NCBI RefSeq assembly: GCF_002215215.1
Contig: NZ_CP018632.1
Span: forward strand, 5,638,501-5,702,500
Length of the DNA stretch: 64,000 nucleotides
DNA from: Granulosicoccus antarcticus IMCC3135
GTDB lineage: Bacteria > Pseudomonadota > Gammaproteobacteria > Granulosicoccales > Granulosicoccaceae
Reading direction: 5' to 3'
Positions 53,169-63,613 of the stretch are shown here, in pieces; positions within the stretch are counted from its first letter, which is position 1, and the number at the start of each line of letters is the position of its first letter. A program made the translations under genes and the position numbers. Below the pieces are notes generated by a model, which searched no databases, was not told where the DNA came from, and saw nothing but the letters and a program-made list of their open reading frames with translations.

Positions 53169-54741
53169 CGGTCATCACTTCCGGCGAGTAATTTTCGAAT
53201 CGTGTGTACTGACCGAGAAAGGTCAGATTGACGGAACCGATAGGTCCGTTACGCTGCTTTCTGATCAGGATCTCTGCCCGTCCCTTACTCGCTTCATCAT
53301 CGGGATTGTAGACCTCATCCCGGTAGATGAACATGATGACATCAGCATCCTGCTCGATAGCGCCCGACTCACGCAGATCTGACATGACCGGACGTTTGTC
53401 AGGTCGTTGCTCAAGACTTCGATTCAGCTGCGACAGTGCAATAACCGGTACCTGGAGTTCTTTGGCCAGCGATTTCAGAGAGCGGGAAATTTCCGAAATC
53501 TCATTGGTACGACTCTCGCCACTGTTGGCAACCGTCATCAACTGCAGGTAATCGATAACAATCAGGCTCAAACCATGCTCACGAGCCAGCCTTCGGCACC
53601 TGGCGCGCAGATCTGTCGGCGTCAGCCCGGGAGAATCATCAATGTAGACATTACGCTTTTGATTGAGCAACGTGATCGCCGAGGTAATTCTTGGCCAATC
53701 CTGCTCACCCAGGCGTCCGGTTCGCAGTTTTTGCAGCTCGACCCGGCCAAGCGATGAAATCATTCGCATACCCAGCTGTTCGGCTGGCATCTCCATACTG
53801 AATATGGCAACCGGAGCATCAGCTTCCATCGCCGCGTTTTCAGCGATATTCATGGCGAAAGTGGTTTTTCCCATGGATGGGCGACCCGCCACGATCACCA
53901 GATCGGCCTTCTGCAAGCCACTGGTTTTTTCATCAAGCTCTGTGAAGCCGGTGGAAAGACCAGTAATGGCAGCGTCGGATTCAAACAGCAGGTTTATGCG
54001 CTCAATGGCTCCCGACAACACACTTTTAATGTCCTGAAATCCACCGGCACCTTTTGCTGTCTGATCGGCAATGGCGAATACTTTTGTTTCCGCCTCATCC
54101 AGCAAGTCTTTGGAGGTGCGGCCATCAGCATCATAGGCGCTGTCAGCAATCTCGTTAGCCACGGAAATCAATTGTCGTAATACCGAGCGCTCTCTGACGA
54201 TCTCGGCGTAGGCTTTGACATTGCTGGCACTGGGAGTGACTTCGACCAGTGCACCGATGTAATTCAGACCACCGGAATCTTCAAGATTTCCATGGGTTTG
54301 CAACCAACCCGTAACGGTTACAACGTCCGGATGCCGACCTTCAGTGGCCAGTGCCGATATAGCACGAAATATCAACCGGTGATTGTGCTGGTAGAAGTCA
54401 ACCTCTCCGACCGTTTCGGCAACCTTGTCGAATGCTTCGCTGGCTTCGAGCATCAGACAGCCAAGAACTGCCTGTTCGGCTTCCAGCGATTGTGGAGGGG
54501 CATTATTCCTGCGCTGACCCAGCTTTTCCATCAGCTGCTTGGTGGATTTACCTCGTCCCCGGAATTTACCCTGGCCGCCGCCATGCGAGTCGAAGCCGCC
54601 ATACTCACTCGCGGGTGCCGTGGCAGGTCCGAAAGCGGCTAGATCAACACCAAAATCCTCTGGGGAGACGTCTATGGGTGCTCCATATTCGTCGAGTTCC
54701 ATCGCCTCTGGAAAACCGAAATCTTCGGGCGTATGAACCAT
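53155..54741 (-). CDS. dnaB: Replicative DNA helicase DnaB
   Basis: A 528-residue hexameric helicase (E. coli: 471). The conserved N-terminal domain starts at PPQSLEAEQAVLGCLML (residue about 82). The RecA-like domain has Walker A GRPSMGKTT near residue 285 and LIVIDYLQLM. LSQLNRSLEQRPDKRPVMSDLRESG ends the core. The 81 residues before the core are longer than in E. coli, acidic at first (PEDFGFPEAMELDEYGAPID, then SPEDFG again) and then Gly/Lys-rich. No intein is present. GGAGTG lies about 10 bases upstream of the ATG. Confidence 0.95.
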   Translation of the reverse strand: MVHTPEDFGFPEAMELDEYGAPIDVSPEDFGVDLAAFGPATAPASEYGGFDSHGGGQGKFRGRGKSTKQLMEKLGQRRNNAPPQSLEAEQAVLGCLMLEASEAFDKVAETVGEVDFYQHNHRLIFRAISALATEGRHPDVVTVTGWLQTHGNLEDSGGLNYIGALVEVTPSASNVKAYAEIVRERSVLRQLISVANEIADSAYDADGRTSKDLLDEAETKVFAIADQTAKGAGGFQDIKSVLSGAIERINLLFESDAAITGLSTGFTELDEKTSGLQKADLVIVAGRPSMGKTTFAMNIAENAAMEADAPVAIFSMEMPAEQLGMRMISSLGRVELQKLRTGRLGEQDWPRITSAITLLNQKRNVYIDDSPGLTPTDLRARCRRLAREHGLSLIVIDYLQLMTVANSGESRTNEISEISRSLKSLAKELQVPVIALSQLNRSLEQRPDKRPVMSDLRESGAIEQDADVIMFIYRDEVYNPDDEASKGRAEILIRKQRNGPIGSVNLTFLGQYTRFENYSPEVMTGEFS

Positions 54742-54880
54742 CTGACAGTCACTCCGACTATGCGCTTAACAGCGTAAGATCTTAACCTGAAGGATTTCCG
54801 GCAAGCCAAGTATGCCTGAGAACTTCGAGGAATCTTGAAGTAACATTCGTGCACCAGGTAATGATTCGAGCTGGCGCAAC

Positions 54881-54903
54881 AAAAACGGTATCAGAGAGAT
54901 ACC
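54881..54903 (-). terminator. Intrinsic terminator of the rpsF-rplI operon
   Basis: On the minus strand GGTATC-TCTCT-GATACC is followed directly by GTTTTTGTT, 70 bases after the rplI stop and before dnaB. This is the clearest intrinsic terminator in the window and separates the ribosomal operon from dnaB. Confidence 0.82.
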
Positions 54904-54972
54904 AAGCACCTGGACATTGCTGTCAAGCGTGTGCCTGAACGACAGATGTCGTCCAGACACACCCAAAGTCAA

Positions 54973-55425
54973 TCAGACTTCTTCGCCAACTACATTAACG
55001 ATTACATCAGCATTCACTTCCGGATGCAGATGCAGTGTCACTGTGTGCTCACCGACATTGCGCAACGGACCTTCAGACAAGCGGATTTCCTTCTTGTCAA
55101 CAGCCTGGCCTGCAGCTTCGAAAGCAGCCCGGATCTCGTCAGAACCGATAGATCCAAACAACTTGCCTTCACTACCGGCACGCGATGTGATGCTGACAGT
55201 CGTTCCGTCAAGTGCCGCCTTGCGAGAGTTGGCATCTGCCAGAGCTTCAGCTTGTTGCTTCTCAAGCTCGGCACGTCGCTGTTGAAATGCTTCGATATTG
55301 TCAGGTGTTGCCATTTCAGCTTTGCCTTGTGGCAGCAGAAAGTTGCGGGCAAAACCGGATTTCACATCTACAAGATCACCCAGCAGGCCTACCTTGTCGA
55401 TTTTCTCAAGCAGTATGACTTGCAT
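54973..55425 (-). CDS. rplI: 50S ribosomal protein L9
   Basis: A 150-residue ribosomal protein. The start at 55425 ([17 protein letters not shown]) matches the universal L9 N-terminus and follows GGAG; the frame stays open further upstream without similarity. [15 protein letters not shown], the long central helix ([18 protein letters not shown]), and the C-terminal domain ([22 protein letters not shown]) are all present. Confidence 0.97.
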   Translation of the reverse strand: MQVILLEKIDKVGLLGDLVDVKSGFARNFLLPQGKAEMATPDNIEAFQQRRAELEKQQAEALADANSRKAALDGTTVSITSRAGSEGKLFGSIGSDEIRAAFEAAGQAVDKKEIRLSEGPLRNVGEHTVTLHLHPEVNADVIVNVVGEEV

Positions 55426-55439
55426 TATAAATTCTCCAA

Positions 55440-56450
55440 TCAAACATTCTTGGTACGCCGGAGGCCGAACAGACAATCTGCCAGACCCAGCGCCGCCAGT
55501 AAAAGCAAAGTTTGCGGTAGCAATAACAGCACGTATATTCCGTGCAGCCAGTATCGATGCATACCGCGTAGTTTGACCAACGCGTGAGTCACGGCCAGTC
55601 CTTGAACAAAAAATACATAAATCACGATCATCGCTATGGCACTAGCCAAGGACCCGCTCGCGAAGAAACACATCAGAACCACCAACACACCGATGAGAGC
55701 TGCATTGAACCCCAGTGAAAGCTCATGGAATTCTTTCTGAAACCCACCCGGATTGAACAAACGTGCCTGCCAGGAGCGTGCAAAAAACAAAGCTCCCAGT
55801 GCGATACAAAAAATCGACTCACCGAGCACTCCTGTCAGCATCTGAGCCACAACATCGATGAGTGCCTCTTTCTGCTCGGCACTCAGCGCTGCGGATGATT
55901 CGCCCTGCTCCATGACGACAGCACCCAGCACCTTGGATGATTCGCCCTGCTCCAAGGCAGCGGCGCCTGAGCTACCGTACTGAGACTTCCAGAATTCAGC
56001 ACTGTCGCCGGTTATCATCGTCAATCCAACGACAACGAAGACACAACACAGGCCAATTGACAGAATTGCCTTATCCAATCCGGCATTTCTAGCCAGCACC
56101 ATCGCTGCCAATATTGTTGCCAATATCGCCGGCAACCAGAGAAGAGTGGGTACCAGTGGTATCAGATTCGTTGATTGATTCAGCACCATGGACACCACAA
56201 TCAATAGAACCAGACACCCGCCTGCTACCTGCAACACCGCGCTTTCACCTCGTCTTAAAACAACAAAGGCTAGCACTGCAGCACTGGCAACCAGACAGAT
56301 CATAGTCACAAGACTGCTGAGCACCAAAAGACCTAATGAGAGACCAGCCCCCATAAGGACAGGTAACCACAGTGCAGATAACAATAATGCAGCAGCCAGT
56401 CCCGTAGCGATAAAAGGGCCACGATCAGCAATTTTCGCTAGACCTATCAA
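55440..56450 (-). CDS. DUF2232-like polytopic membrane protein
   Basis: A 336-residue membrane protein with about nine hydrophobic segments. It sits between rpsR and rplI, the place held by a DUF2232-like hypothetical membrane protein in Pseudomonas, and I assign it by position and general build. The loop around residues 165-195 contains a 14-residue unit repeated in tandem (EQGESS occurs twice), an in-frame duplication. The C-terminal [23 protein letters not shown] segment is strongly hydrophobic. The function is unknown. Confidence 0.75.
   Translation of the reverse strand: MIGLAKIADRGPFIATGLAAALLLSALWLPVLMGAGLSLGLLVLSSLVTMICLVASAAVLAFVVLRRGESAVLQVAGGCLVLLIVVSMVLNQSTNLIPLVPTLLWLPAILATILAAMVLARNAGLDKAILSIGLCCVFVVVGLTMITGDSAEFWKSQYGSSGAAALEQGESSKVLGAVVMEQGESSAALSAEQKEALIDVVAQMLTGVLGESIFCIALGALFFARSWQARLFNPGGFQKEFHELSLGFNAALIGVLVVLMCFFASGSLASAIAMIVIYVFFVQGLAVTHALVKLRGMHRYWLHGIYVLLLLPQTLLLLAALGLADCLFGLRRTKNV
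55893..55954. repeat. 42-bp-period tandem duplication inside the DUF2232-like gene
   Basis: The 20-base string beginning GGATGATTCGCC occurs at 55893-55912 and again at 55935-55954, exactly 42 bases apart. The duplication is in frame and adds 14 residues to an extramembrane loop. Confidence 0.75.
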
Positions 56451-56597
56451 CTGCTCGAACCCCTATCGCAACGTTCTATCAAATTTGCCCCAGACGGGCC
56501 AGATTCAGTTCTTGAGAAATATCGACAGCTCACCCTGGAATGGGAGAACTGTCAGAAATGAATTTACCTAGCCTTAATCCGGCAACAAAAAACCTAC

Positions 56598-56822
56598 TCA
56601 GTGTTGGTCAGTGTAAGGCAGCAAGGCAACGTAACGTGCCCGCTTGATGGCAGTTGCCAATTGACGCTGGTAACGAGCTTTAGTACCTGTAATACGGCTA
56701 GGTACAATCTTTCCAGTTTCAGTGACAAAACCCTTGAGCAGTTCAAGGTCTTTGTAATCGATTTCAGTGATGCCTTCGGCAGTGAAACGGCAATATTTAC
56801 GACGACGGAAATAACGTGACAT
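56598..56822 (-). CDS. rpsR: 30S ribosomal protein S18
   Basis: A 74-residue ribosomal protein. [20 protein letters not shown], the [18 protein letters not shown] motif, and [19 protein letters not shown] are canonical S18. AGGAG precedes the ATG. It begins 19 bases after rpsF. Confidence 0.97.
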   Translation of the reverse strand: MSRYFRRRKYCRFTAEGITEIDYKDLELLKGFVTETGKIVPSRITGTKARYQRQLATAIKRARYVALLPYTDQH

Positions 56823-56841
56823 TTAAATTCTCCTGGCTAAA

Positions 56842-57267
56842 TCAGTCAGCGGCTGCTGCGGGCGCTGCGGGTGCTGCTGCTGGTTCAGCATCAGAGCTTG
56901 AATCATCATCACCCGTGCGGGTACGACGCTCTTCATCACCACGTGACTCATCTTTCTTGATCAGATGCGACGCTTCAACAACTGCATTATCTTGCAGAAG
57001 AACCATATGACGAATAACTGCGTCATTAAATTTGAACGCGCTGGTGAGTTCGTCAAGAGCCTGCTGACCACACTCGATATTCAACAGTGTGTAGTGGGCT
57101 TTGTAGATCTTGTTGATTGGGTAGGCAAGCTGCCGACGGCCCCAATCTTCCTGACGGTGAATAACACCGTCTTGAGCTTCAATGATGCCACGATATCTTT
57201 CGATCATCGCAGGCACCTGCTCACTCTGGTCAGGATGGACCAGAAACACTATTTCGTAATGACGCAT
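56842..57267 (-). CDS. rpsF: 30S ribosomal protein S6
   Basis: A 141-residue ribosomal protein. [37 protein letters not shown] and [13 protein letters not shown] are canonical S6. After residue 100 there is an acidic tail and then an Ala/Pro tail ([14 protein letters not shown]), similar to the Glu tail modified by RimK in E. coli but different in composition. It is first in the rpsF-rpsR-DUF2232-rplI operon; the promoter is at 57359-57387. Confidence 0.97.
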   Translation of the reverse strand: MRHYEIVFLVHPDQSEQVPAMIERYRGIIEAQDGVIHRQEDWGRRQLAYPINKIYKAHYTLLNIECGQQALDELTSAFKFNDAVIRHMVLLQDNAVVEASHLIKKDESRGDEERRTRTGDDDSSSDAEPAAAPAAPAAAAD

Positions 57268-57358
57268 TATTGCTCCCTATGGGATTACGCCCGACGATAC
57301 GCAGTGTTGCGAAAGTCTGGACGAGGAAGTTGGCCTTGCCGATTGACAAAGCCTTTCG

Positions 57359-57387
57359 AGTATAACTTTATTTTTTAGTTTCGACAA
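57359..57387 (-). promoter_or_regulatory. rpsF: Sigma-70 promoter of the rpsF operon
   Basis: On the minus strand TTGTCG (57387-57382) and TATACT (57364-57359) are separated by exactly 17 bases that are A/T-rich. The transcript would have a leader of about 85 bases, long enough for the S6:S18-binding autoregulatory element known in other bacteria. I cannot confirm that structure by eye. Confidence 0.7.
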
Positions 57388-57401
57388 TCACCGGCAAAAC
57401 T

Positions 57402-58154
57402 TCAATCTCTTTGTCTCACAACCTCAAACAGACTGATTCCGGCGGCCACTGACACATTCAGACTGCTAACCGCCCCTTTCATCGGTAATTTGTAAAGCTG
57501 GTCACAACGTTCACGCGTCAGACGCCGCATTCCACGGCCCTCTGCGCCCATGACAAGAGCGACATGCCCGGTCAGATCGAGCTCAAACAGACTTTCACTG
57601 GCCTCGCCCGCCGCCCCGTAAACCCAAATTCCAGCATCCTGCAGCTCGCCTAGAGCACGCTGCAAGTTTGTAACCTGAAACAAAGGCACCGTTTCAGCAG
57701 CTCCGGAGGCTACTTTGCGCACCACTGGAGTCAGACCGACACTGTTATCGGCAGGAACAACCACCGCATCCACACCTGCCGCATCAGCACTACGCAGGCA
57801 AGCGCCCAGGTTATGTGGATCCTGAACCTCATCAAGCACCAGAATCAGCAGATTTTCTGTTCGCGGCCCAGCCAGGAGCTGCTGGACAAACGCCTGCAGA
57901 TCCTCCCTGACGCCGCTGGAGGTAGTCCGCAACAGAGCAACTACCCCCTGATGCTGCACATCTGAAACCAGCTCATTGAGCATGGATCGATTGACTTCCC
58001 GCGTTTCTATGGCGTGCTTACTTGCCAGAGCTTGCAGATCCCGAAGCCGTGTATCGCGCCGATCCTTCTGCACATACAGACACTCGATCTCACTGGCCGA
58101 GCTCTTCAACGCAGCCTTGACACTATGCAAGCCACCTACATATGAGCGATTCAT
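57402..58154 (-). CDS. rlmB: 23S rRNA (guanosine-2'-O-)-methyltransferase RlmB
   Basis: A 250-residue SPOUT methyltransferase that modifies Gm2251. The N-terminal substrate-binding domain (1-80) begins [14 protein letters not shown]. The knotted catalytic domain has [54 protein letters not shown] and [16 protein letters not shown]. The gap to rnr upstream is only 5 bases, so the two are one operon, as in E. coli. Confidence 0.96.
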   Translation of the reverse strand: MNRSYVGGLHSVKAALKSSASEIECLYVQKDRRDTRLRDLQALASKHAIETREVNRSMLNELVSDVQHQGVVALLRTTSSGVREDLQAFVQQLLAGPRTENLLILVLDEVQDPHNLGACLRSADAAGVDAVVVPADNSVGLTPVVRKVASGAAETVPLFQVTNLQRALGELQDAGIWVYGAAGEASESLFELDLTGHVALVMGAEGRGMRRLTRERCDQLYKLPMKGAVSSLNVSVAAGISLFEVVRQRD

Positions 58155-58159
58155 GGAAA

Positions 58160-61100
58160 TCAGCTCGAAGAACCGGGCTTCTTACCCGAGCGTTTTTTCG
58201 CGGCGACTTTCGACACAGCTGCTTTCTTGGCCGTGACTTTCCTGGCTGTCACTTTTGATACAGCGATTTTTTTGGCGGTTACCTTCGTCACTGCAATCTT
58301 TTTAGCGATCGCTTTCTTGCCTACCGATTTTTTGGATATGGACTTGGAGGCCACAGCTTTCTTTGCAATTGCTTTCTTTGCTACTGGCTTGCTGGCGACG
58401 GCCTTCTTTGCAACGGCCTTCTTTGCAACGGCTTTCTTTGCAACGGCTTTCTTTGCAACTGGCTTGCTGGCGGCGATCTTCTTACTGCTTACTTTTTTAC
58501 CGATTGCCTTTTTACTGCTTATCTTGTTGCTGCCTGTTTTTTTCGCTGCAACCTTGCCTGCCGCCGGACGAGTCACTGCTGGTACTGCCGCTGCGATCTT
58601 TTTACTCACAACCTTGGTAGCCGTCTTTTTGGCCGCCACTTTTTTCGCCACCGCTTTGCCAACGGCCGCTTTTGGGGCCACTACCCGAGTAGCAGCTACC
58701 TTTTTGGCGCTCACTTTTGCAGATGCCTTTTTAGCGACAACCTTGCTGACTACCGCTTTTTTCGCAACAGCTTTCTTTGCTACCGCTTTCTCGGCAACAG
58801 CTTTCTTGGCTACCGCTTTCTTCACTATTGCCTTCTTGCTCACCGCCTTTTTGGCAATTGCTTTCTTAGCCAACGCCGGCTTGACAGCAGTCTTGCTTGA
58901 AGTGGACGCTATGGTTGCCGCTTTCTTGGCAACTGCTTTCTTGGCTACAGCCTTTTTGGCGACAACCTTGCCAACCGCTGGCTGGCTTACCGACGCCTTC
59001 TTGCGAACGATGGCCTTTTTCTTCGCGGCAACCTTGCTGACAACCGGCTCCTGAGCAACCACATCCCTTGCAACAGTCTTGTTGCGCAAGGCTTTGCCGC
59101 TCGCAACCTTCTTCACTGCGTCCGAATGATCACCCTTCTTGTCGGTATCCCGCTGGCTCGTTATCACCGGCACAGACGAAGCCTTGTTCGCAACTTTCTT
59201 GCGTGCCACCTTCTTCGCCGTCACAGGCTGCTTGTGGGCAGCAGCACCAACGTTTGCAGCATGGTCATCGACCTTGACAACGGTTGGCTCAGAAGCCACC
59301 GGCGCCGCAGTAGCATTTCGATTTGCATCATCTGCATGAGCTACATTCTGTGTCGCTGGCTTGCCATTTCTGCGCCTCTTAGACGCTCTCTTGCTGGAAT
59401 GCTCCGCAGCGAGTTGCGCCTCAACAACCGGTGCTGCTTGCTGTGAGGCTGTCGCTCCAGAAGCTGCTGCGGCTTTCCTTGCAGCTCGCGCTGCCGCCCG
59501 CTTTCTATCTCGTTGCTTCTGCTTGCGTCGACGTTTGTCCTGACGTCGCTGCTCAGCAGATTTGACGACATCCTGATTCTGCCCGTTTTGCTGAGGAGCA
59601 GCGCTCTCCTGCTCGATCACCGGCTTCACATATTCCGGTGCGCGCGCTTTTCTGGATTTCGCACGCGAGCTATCACTTTCAACTTCATTGAAATCGATCT
59701 TGCGATCTTCCAGATTGACGGCAGCTACGCGAACAACAATGGACTCACCGAGACGGTATTTCCGACCGGTACGCTCGCCGATCAAAGCCTGTGCGGCCTG
59801 ATCGAAACGATAATAATCACGCGACAGATTAGTGATGTGTACCAATCCTTCAACGTGAATACCGGTCAGCTCGACAAACAATCCGAACGATGTCACAGCT
59901 GAAATCACGCCTGGAAATTCACTACCGACATGCTCCTGCATGTACTCACACTTGAGCCAGGAGACCACTTCTCTGGACGCCTCCTCAGCCCGCCTTTCGG
60001 TCATTGAACAACTCTCGCCCAATGCTTGCATTGCCTCCAGCGAGTAGCGGTAATCCGATGACTTTGCCCGCGTCAGGGCATGTTTAATGGCCCTGTGAAC
60101 CAGCAGATCCGGATAACGACGAATCGGTGAGGTGAAATGCGCATACTGATCCAGCGCCAAGCCGAAATGACCTTCATTTTTCGGCTGATAAACGGCCTGC
60201 TGCATGGAGCGCAACATGACGGTCTGGATGACACTGCGATCTGGAAGATCAACAATCTGCTCTGCCAGCACGGCGTAGTCCAATGCCCCAGGCGCATCAC
60301 CACCGCCTAACGAAAGACTTCGCAAAGCGAGAAACGCTCTTAAATCTTCAAGGCGATCGGCCTTCGGCCCCGCATGCACTCGATACAACGCCGGTATCTG
60401 ACGCTCTTCCAGAAAGGCTGCCGCCTCAATGTTTGCCAGAATCATGCATTCTTCGATCAGCTTGTGAGCATCATTGCGCTGAATCGGCACAATCTCGCGA
60501 ATTTTCTTGTTCTCATCGAAGATGATGTGCGTTTCATTGGAATCAAATTCTATAGCACCACGCTTCTTGCGCTTTTTCGCCAACGCCTTGTAAAGCCTGT
60601 GCAACTCCTCAATCATCGGCACCAATGGCTGATGCTTGTTTCTCAAATCAGATTCCGGCTGAGTGAGCATTTCGCTAACCTGATCATAGGTCAGACGAGC
60701 ATGCGATCGCATGATGCCGTTGTAGAAACGGGTCTTCTTCACAACTGCCTTGTCATCGAGCGTCAGCTCACACAACATGCACAGACGATCTACATCCGGA
60801 TTCAACGAGCACAGCCCGTTGGAAAGCACTTCGGGCAACATGGGAACAACACGTCCAGGGAAATAAACTGAGGTGCCTCGATCAACCGCTTCCTTGTCCA
60901 AAGGAGAATCAGGTGAAACGTAGTGAGCTACGTCAGCGATGGCAACAATAAGGCGCCAGCCGTTCTCCAGTGATTCACACCAGACAGCATCATCGAAATC
61001 ACGAGCATCTGCGCCATCAATGGTAATCAGGGACAGGTCCCGGACGTCCTTGCGCTCTTTGGCAGCCGTCGGGGCGACTGTGGGTGAGAACGATGCCGCC

Positions 61101-61864
61101 TGCTCAACAACTTCATCCGGCCATTCTGTTGGTATGCCGTGACTGTGCAAAGCCACATCTATTTCCATCCCTGGTCGCAAATGCTGCCCCAGCACCTCGA
61201 CGACCCGCCCGACGGGCTGATGGCGACGAGTCGGCTGTTCGGTAATTTCGGCAACCACCATGTCACCATTGACGGCGTTGCCCAATTCACCGTGAGAAAT
61301 CAGTAAATCCTGGTGAATACGCTTGTTATCAGGCAGAACGACAACCGTGCCACGATCAATTGAAAGACGACCTACCAAGGATTTATTGGCCCTTTCGACC
61401 ACTTCTACGACTCGACCTTCGCGACGACCGCGCTGATCCGTACCCGTGACACACACCACGACACGATCACCGTGCAGTACTTGACGCATTTGCTTGCCGT
61501 TGAGATAAACATCCTTGTCATCGTCATCCGTGATGACAAATCCAAAACCGTCGGGGTGCGCACTGATTCGACCCGCAATCAAGGCTTCGGTGTCTACAGG
61601 GATAAGCCCACCTTTGCGATTCTTGATAAGTTGTCCATCTCGCAACATGGCGCCGACACGACGACGCAGAGCTTCGAGGCCGACGTCATCTCCAGTCAAA
61701 GAAAGCTTCTCGGCCAAAGCCTCGAAGTCCATCGGGCCTTTCTCTTCTTTCACAACTGTTGTGATGAATTCGCGACTGGCGATCGGCGATTCGTATTTCG
61801 ATTGTTCGCGCGAGCTGAACGGATCGCCGCTAGCGCCTGATTTTCCGCGTTTTTTTACGCTCAT
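58160..61864 (-). CDS. rnr: RNase R with a very long H1-like Lys/Ala-rich C-terminal tail
   Basis: A 1234-residue 3'-5' exoribonuclease; E. coli RNase R has 813. The winged-helix and cold-shock domains cover about 30-230. The RNB core has the catalytic Asp cluster in [14 protein letters not shown] (283-295) and the [19 protein letters not shown] motif (about 575-593). The S1 domain is about 645-727. The remaining 507 residues are low-complexity: Arg/Lys/Gln/Ala-rich to about 840, then mixed, then AVAKK-type pentapeptides from about 880 to 1230. This resembles the separate protein at 34840-35352. The frame is uninterrupted, so the tail is part of the protein. It probably binds RNA, DNA or ribosomes. 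rlmB follows 5 bases later. Confidence 0.95.
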   Translation of the reverse strand: MSVKKRGKSGASGDPFSSREQSKYESPIASREFITTVVKEEKGPMDFEALAEKLSLTGDDVGLEALRRRVGAMLRDGQLIKNRKGGLIPVDTEALIAGRISAHPDGFGFVITDDDDKDVYLNGKQMRQVLHGDRVVVCVTGTDQRGRREGRVVEVVERANKSLVGRLSIDRGTVVVLPDNKRIHQDLLISHGELGNAVNGDMVVAEITEQPTRRHQPVGRVVEVLGQHLRPGMEIDVALHSHGIPTEWPDEVVEQAASFSPTVAPTAAKERKDVRDLSLITIDGADARDFDDAVWCESLENGWRLIVAIADVAHYVSPDSPLDKEAVDRGTSVYFPGRVVPMLPEVLSNGLCSLNPDVDRLCMLCELTLDDKAVVKKTRFYNGIMRSHARLTYDQVSEMLTQPESDLRNKHQPLVPMIEELHRLYKALAKKRKKRGAIEFDSNETHIIFDENKKIREIVPIQRNDAHKLIEECMILANIEAAAFLEERQIPALYRVHAGPKADRLEDLRAFLALRSLSLGGGDAPGALDYAVLAEQIVDLPDRSVIQTVMLRSMQQAVYQPKNEGHFGLALDQYAHFTSPIRRYPDLLVHRAIKHALTRAKSSDYRYSLEAMQALGESCSMTERRAEEASREVVSWLKCEYMQEHVGSEFPGVISAVTSFGLFVELTGIHVEGLVHITNLSRDYYRFDQAAQALIGERTGRKYRLGESIVVRVAAVNLEDRKIDFNEVESDSSRAKSRKARAPEYVKPVIEQESAAPQQNGQNQDVVKSAEQRRQDKRRRKQKQRDRKRAAARAARKAAAASGATASQQAAPVVEAQLAAEHSSKRASKRRRNGKPATQNVAHADDANRNATAAPVASEPTVVKVDDHAANVGAAAHKQPVTAKKVARKKVANKASSVPVITSQRDTDKKGDHSDAVKKVASGKALRNKTVARDVVAQEPVVSKVAAKKKAIVRKKASVSQPAVGKVVAKKAVAKKAVAKKAATIASTSSKTAVKPALAKKAIAKKAVSKKAIVKKAVAKKAVAEKAVAKKAVAKKAVVSKVVAKKASAKVSAKKVAATRVVAPKAAVGKAVAKKVAAKKTATKVVSKKIAAAVPAVTRPAAGKVAAKKTGSNKISSKKAIGKKVSSKKIAASKPVAKKAVAKKAVAKKAVAKKAVASKPVAKKAIAKKAVASKSISKKSVGKKAIAKKIAVTKVTAKKIAVSKVTARKVTAKKAAVSKVAAKKRSGKKPGSSS
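58163..59227 (-). repeat. 15-bp-period coding repeat of the RNase R tail
   Basis: Roughly 350 codons encode [15 protein letters not shown] and related units in register every 15 bases, broken by short Ser/Thr/Pro-containing spacers such as ATIASTSS and RPAAGK. The opposite strand is open through much of this span only because of the repeat. Confidence 0.7.
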
Positions 61865-61953
61865 TATTTTTTATTTAATTTCATGATGCGGGGAGAGTAC
61901 GCCAAAGCGAAGCCCTCAAGGGAGCAGTTTTTATAAATGTTATGTAGAAGTTG

Positions 61954-61982
61954 TTGACTATCCATTAAAACCTGTGTACATT
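61954..61982 (+). promoter_or_regulatory. Sigma-70 promoter of tRNA-Leu
   Basis: TTGACT (61954-61959) and TACATT (61977-61982) are separated by 17 bases. A TTCGCGC stretch follows the -10, the GC-rich discriminator seen in stringently controlled stable RNA promoters. It ends 37 bases before the tRNA. Confidence 0.75.
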
Positions 61983-62019
61983 TCGCGCTTCCCACGAAGT
62001 AGTTGGGAACGCACTTCAT

Positions 62020-62104
62020 GCCGAGGTGGCGGAATTGGTAGACGCGCATGCTTCAGGTGCATGTATCTTAGGATGTGGAGGTTCAAGTCCTCTTCTCGGC
62101 ACCA
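62020..62104 (+). tRNA. tRNA-Leu, anticodon CAG
   Basis: An 85-base tRNA including an encoded CCA. The acceptor arms GCCGAGG and TCTCGGC pair with one G-U. The D-arm has the class II leucine form (TGGCGGAATTGGTAGACGC). The anticodon stem CATGC/GCATG encloses the loop TTCAGGT with anticodon CAG at 62054-62056. A variable arm follows, then the T arm GGAGG-TTCAAGT-CCTCT. It reads Leu CUG codons. Its place between rnr and the purA side is conserved in Pseudomonas. Confidence 0.97.
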
Positions 62105-62330
62105 CTTGGTTCTGTGTACAGAACAAGTGAATTCAGGATCAAGAATCCCGATCAGATTTGCCACACCAGTCTCACCATTCAGACTGCACAAGGCGCTACA
62201 ATCGCAACTCACCAACCGTAAATGTAACCACTTGGCTGCTTCTGCATCCATTCAAGTGTTGCCTCTTGCGGATTTAAAATAGTTGCGAACAAGTTCTCAG
62301 TATATATCGACCGAGAACAAAGGTACCCAA

Positions 62331-63419
62331 ATGGCTTCTTACGCGCTGTATCTGTTACCGGCCCTGGCCATCATCATACTAATCGAGGGATCCCACGTTT
62401 CGGTCAAGGGCAATCTTGCCTACCGCTCCAGAAAAATCCAGCGACAAATCCGCAACCGGGTGCTGTTCTTTCGCGCTCTGGTCATCTCACTCATATTGGC
62501 AACAGTGCTGACCAGGGTAGCGCCCCTCGAATCTCTTTCGCAAATAGCGCAGGGCGTACTTTTCACCATTATCATAATGGCCCCGGTCTGCCTGTTTATC
62601 CTCATCAGCAATTGGTGGGAAAAGCGCCACCTCAGACTCGAAGATGAACCCGGGCAACTCGACACCACACCTGCCAACGCAGCCGCTCTTGATTTGCGTG
62701 CAGCATCTGCCCCGTCAAAACCGCCGACAGATATTCCAGCTACAGCAACACGACCACCTGCAGCAGCCACAACCCCACAGCCATCCGCAGCCAGAAAAAA
62801 CACTTCCAGGAAGGCCGAGAAGTTCTCAGCAGCAAACCTGCAAACGCAGCAACCTCCTGCCCCCGAACAGGAGTCCGCACTCGATCAGACACTCAGTGTT
62901 GGCGAACAACTAGAAACTCTGGACGAGCTGGTCGATTTTCACGACATTGGCGATAGCCGCTTTGGAGCGCCAGGCGCCGATGAACCAAACTCATGGCTTC
63001 TACACAACCCGCTCGAGAAAGCGATCGCCATTGCCCGTGAAGGCATGCTCGAAGAGCCGGGCATACAGGACTACTCTACCGAGAATCTACCCGCCAAGAG
63101 CCGCATAGAGCTCTCTGAGATGGTGGTTCGTCTGCGCAATGACAAAATGAAACTGCAAAAGCTGATCATTGCGCAAAAAGCGGTTATCGATTCAGAGAAA
63201 CAAGCCCACGAACGCACTCGCGTCGTAGTTAAGGATGCAATCTCTGTCATGCGCCATGCCCGCCATGGGCAGCGCATTGCCGAGAAAGTTGCTCGCCGTG
63301 AACGCGCACAGCGCCTGCGAGTGGAGAAGGACTACATCAAGGTACGACGCCAGCTGGACAACGCCCTTTCCACATTGAAGCCAGAACAACACGCTCAAGT
63401 GGAAAAAGAGAAAGCCTGA
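62331..63419 (+). CDS. Hypothetical membrane-anchored coiled-coil protein
   Basis: A 362-residue protein that I do not recognise. The ATG at 62331 follows AAAGG; a TTG 16 codons earlier is unlikely. Three hydrophobic segments lie in the first 115 residues (about 5-20, 45-65 and 75-100). A Pro/Ala/Thr/Gln-rich linker follows (about 120-200, with PPTDIPATATRPPAAATTPQ). The conserved-looking block ELVDFHDIGDSRFG comes next, then a basic C-terminal coiled coil (about 250-350). It is the only gene between tRNA-Leu and purA. The function is unknown. Confidence 0.7.
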   Translation: MASYALYLLPALAIIILIEGSHVSVKGNLAYRSRKIQRQIRNRVLFFRALVISLILATVLTRVAPLESLSQIAQGVLFTIIIMAPVCLFILISNWWEKRHLRLEDEPGQLDTTPANAAALDLRAASAPSKPPTDIPATATRPPAAATTPQPSAARKNTSRKAEKFSAANLQTQQPPAPEQESALDQTLSVGEQLETLDELVDFHDIGDSRFGAPGADEPNSWLLHNPLEKAIAIAREGMLEEPGIQDYSTENLPAKSRIELSEMVVRLRNDKMKLQKLIIAQKAVIDSEKQAHERTRVVVKDAISVMRHARHGQRIAEKVARRERAQRLRVEKDYIKVRRQLDNALSTLKPEQHAQVEKEKA

Positions 63420-63445
63420 CCCGGATTCAAGAGCGCCAAGGGCCT

Positions 63446-63485
63446 CCCCTCGCACTGGCAAAAGACAAGCCAGTCGAGGGGCTTT
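63446..63485 (+). terminator. Terminator after the coiled-coil gene
   Basis: CCCCTCG plus ACTGGC (63446-63459) pairs with GCCAGTCGAGGGG (63469-63481) with a one-base bulge, followed by CTTTG. The stem of about 13 bp and a short U run lie 27 bases after the stop. It also lies downstream of purA on the other strand. Confidence 0.6.
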
Positions 63486-63613
63486 GATCAGAGCGACTTC
63501 ACCTCTGCACAGCCCAAATCAAAAAGGCCGGCTGCAACTGCACCTAAAACCCTGAGGCTATAAGTGCCGTCGCTAACCGGCCTTGAACTTCTCTCAATCA
63601 AACAAAACCAGAC

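Noticed and set aside
53155-54741. Possible intein or insertion in the oversized DnaB
   Set aside because: The extra length is all at the N-terminus; the helicase motifs are uninterrupted and no splicing motifs are seen.
54931-55587. 218-codon plus-strand frame across rplI
   Set aside because: Antisense to the conserved L9 gene and without family features.
58227-59054. 275-codon plus-strand open frame opposite the RNase R tail
   Set aside because: Same cause: an antisense shadow of the AVAKK repeats, with no family features.
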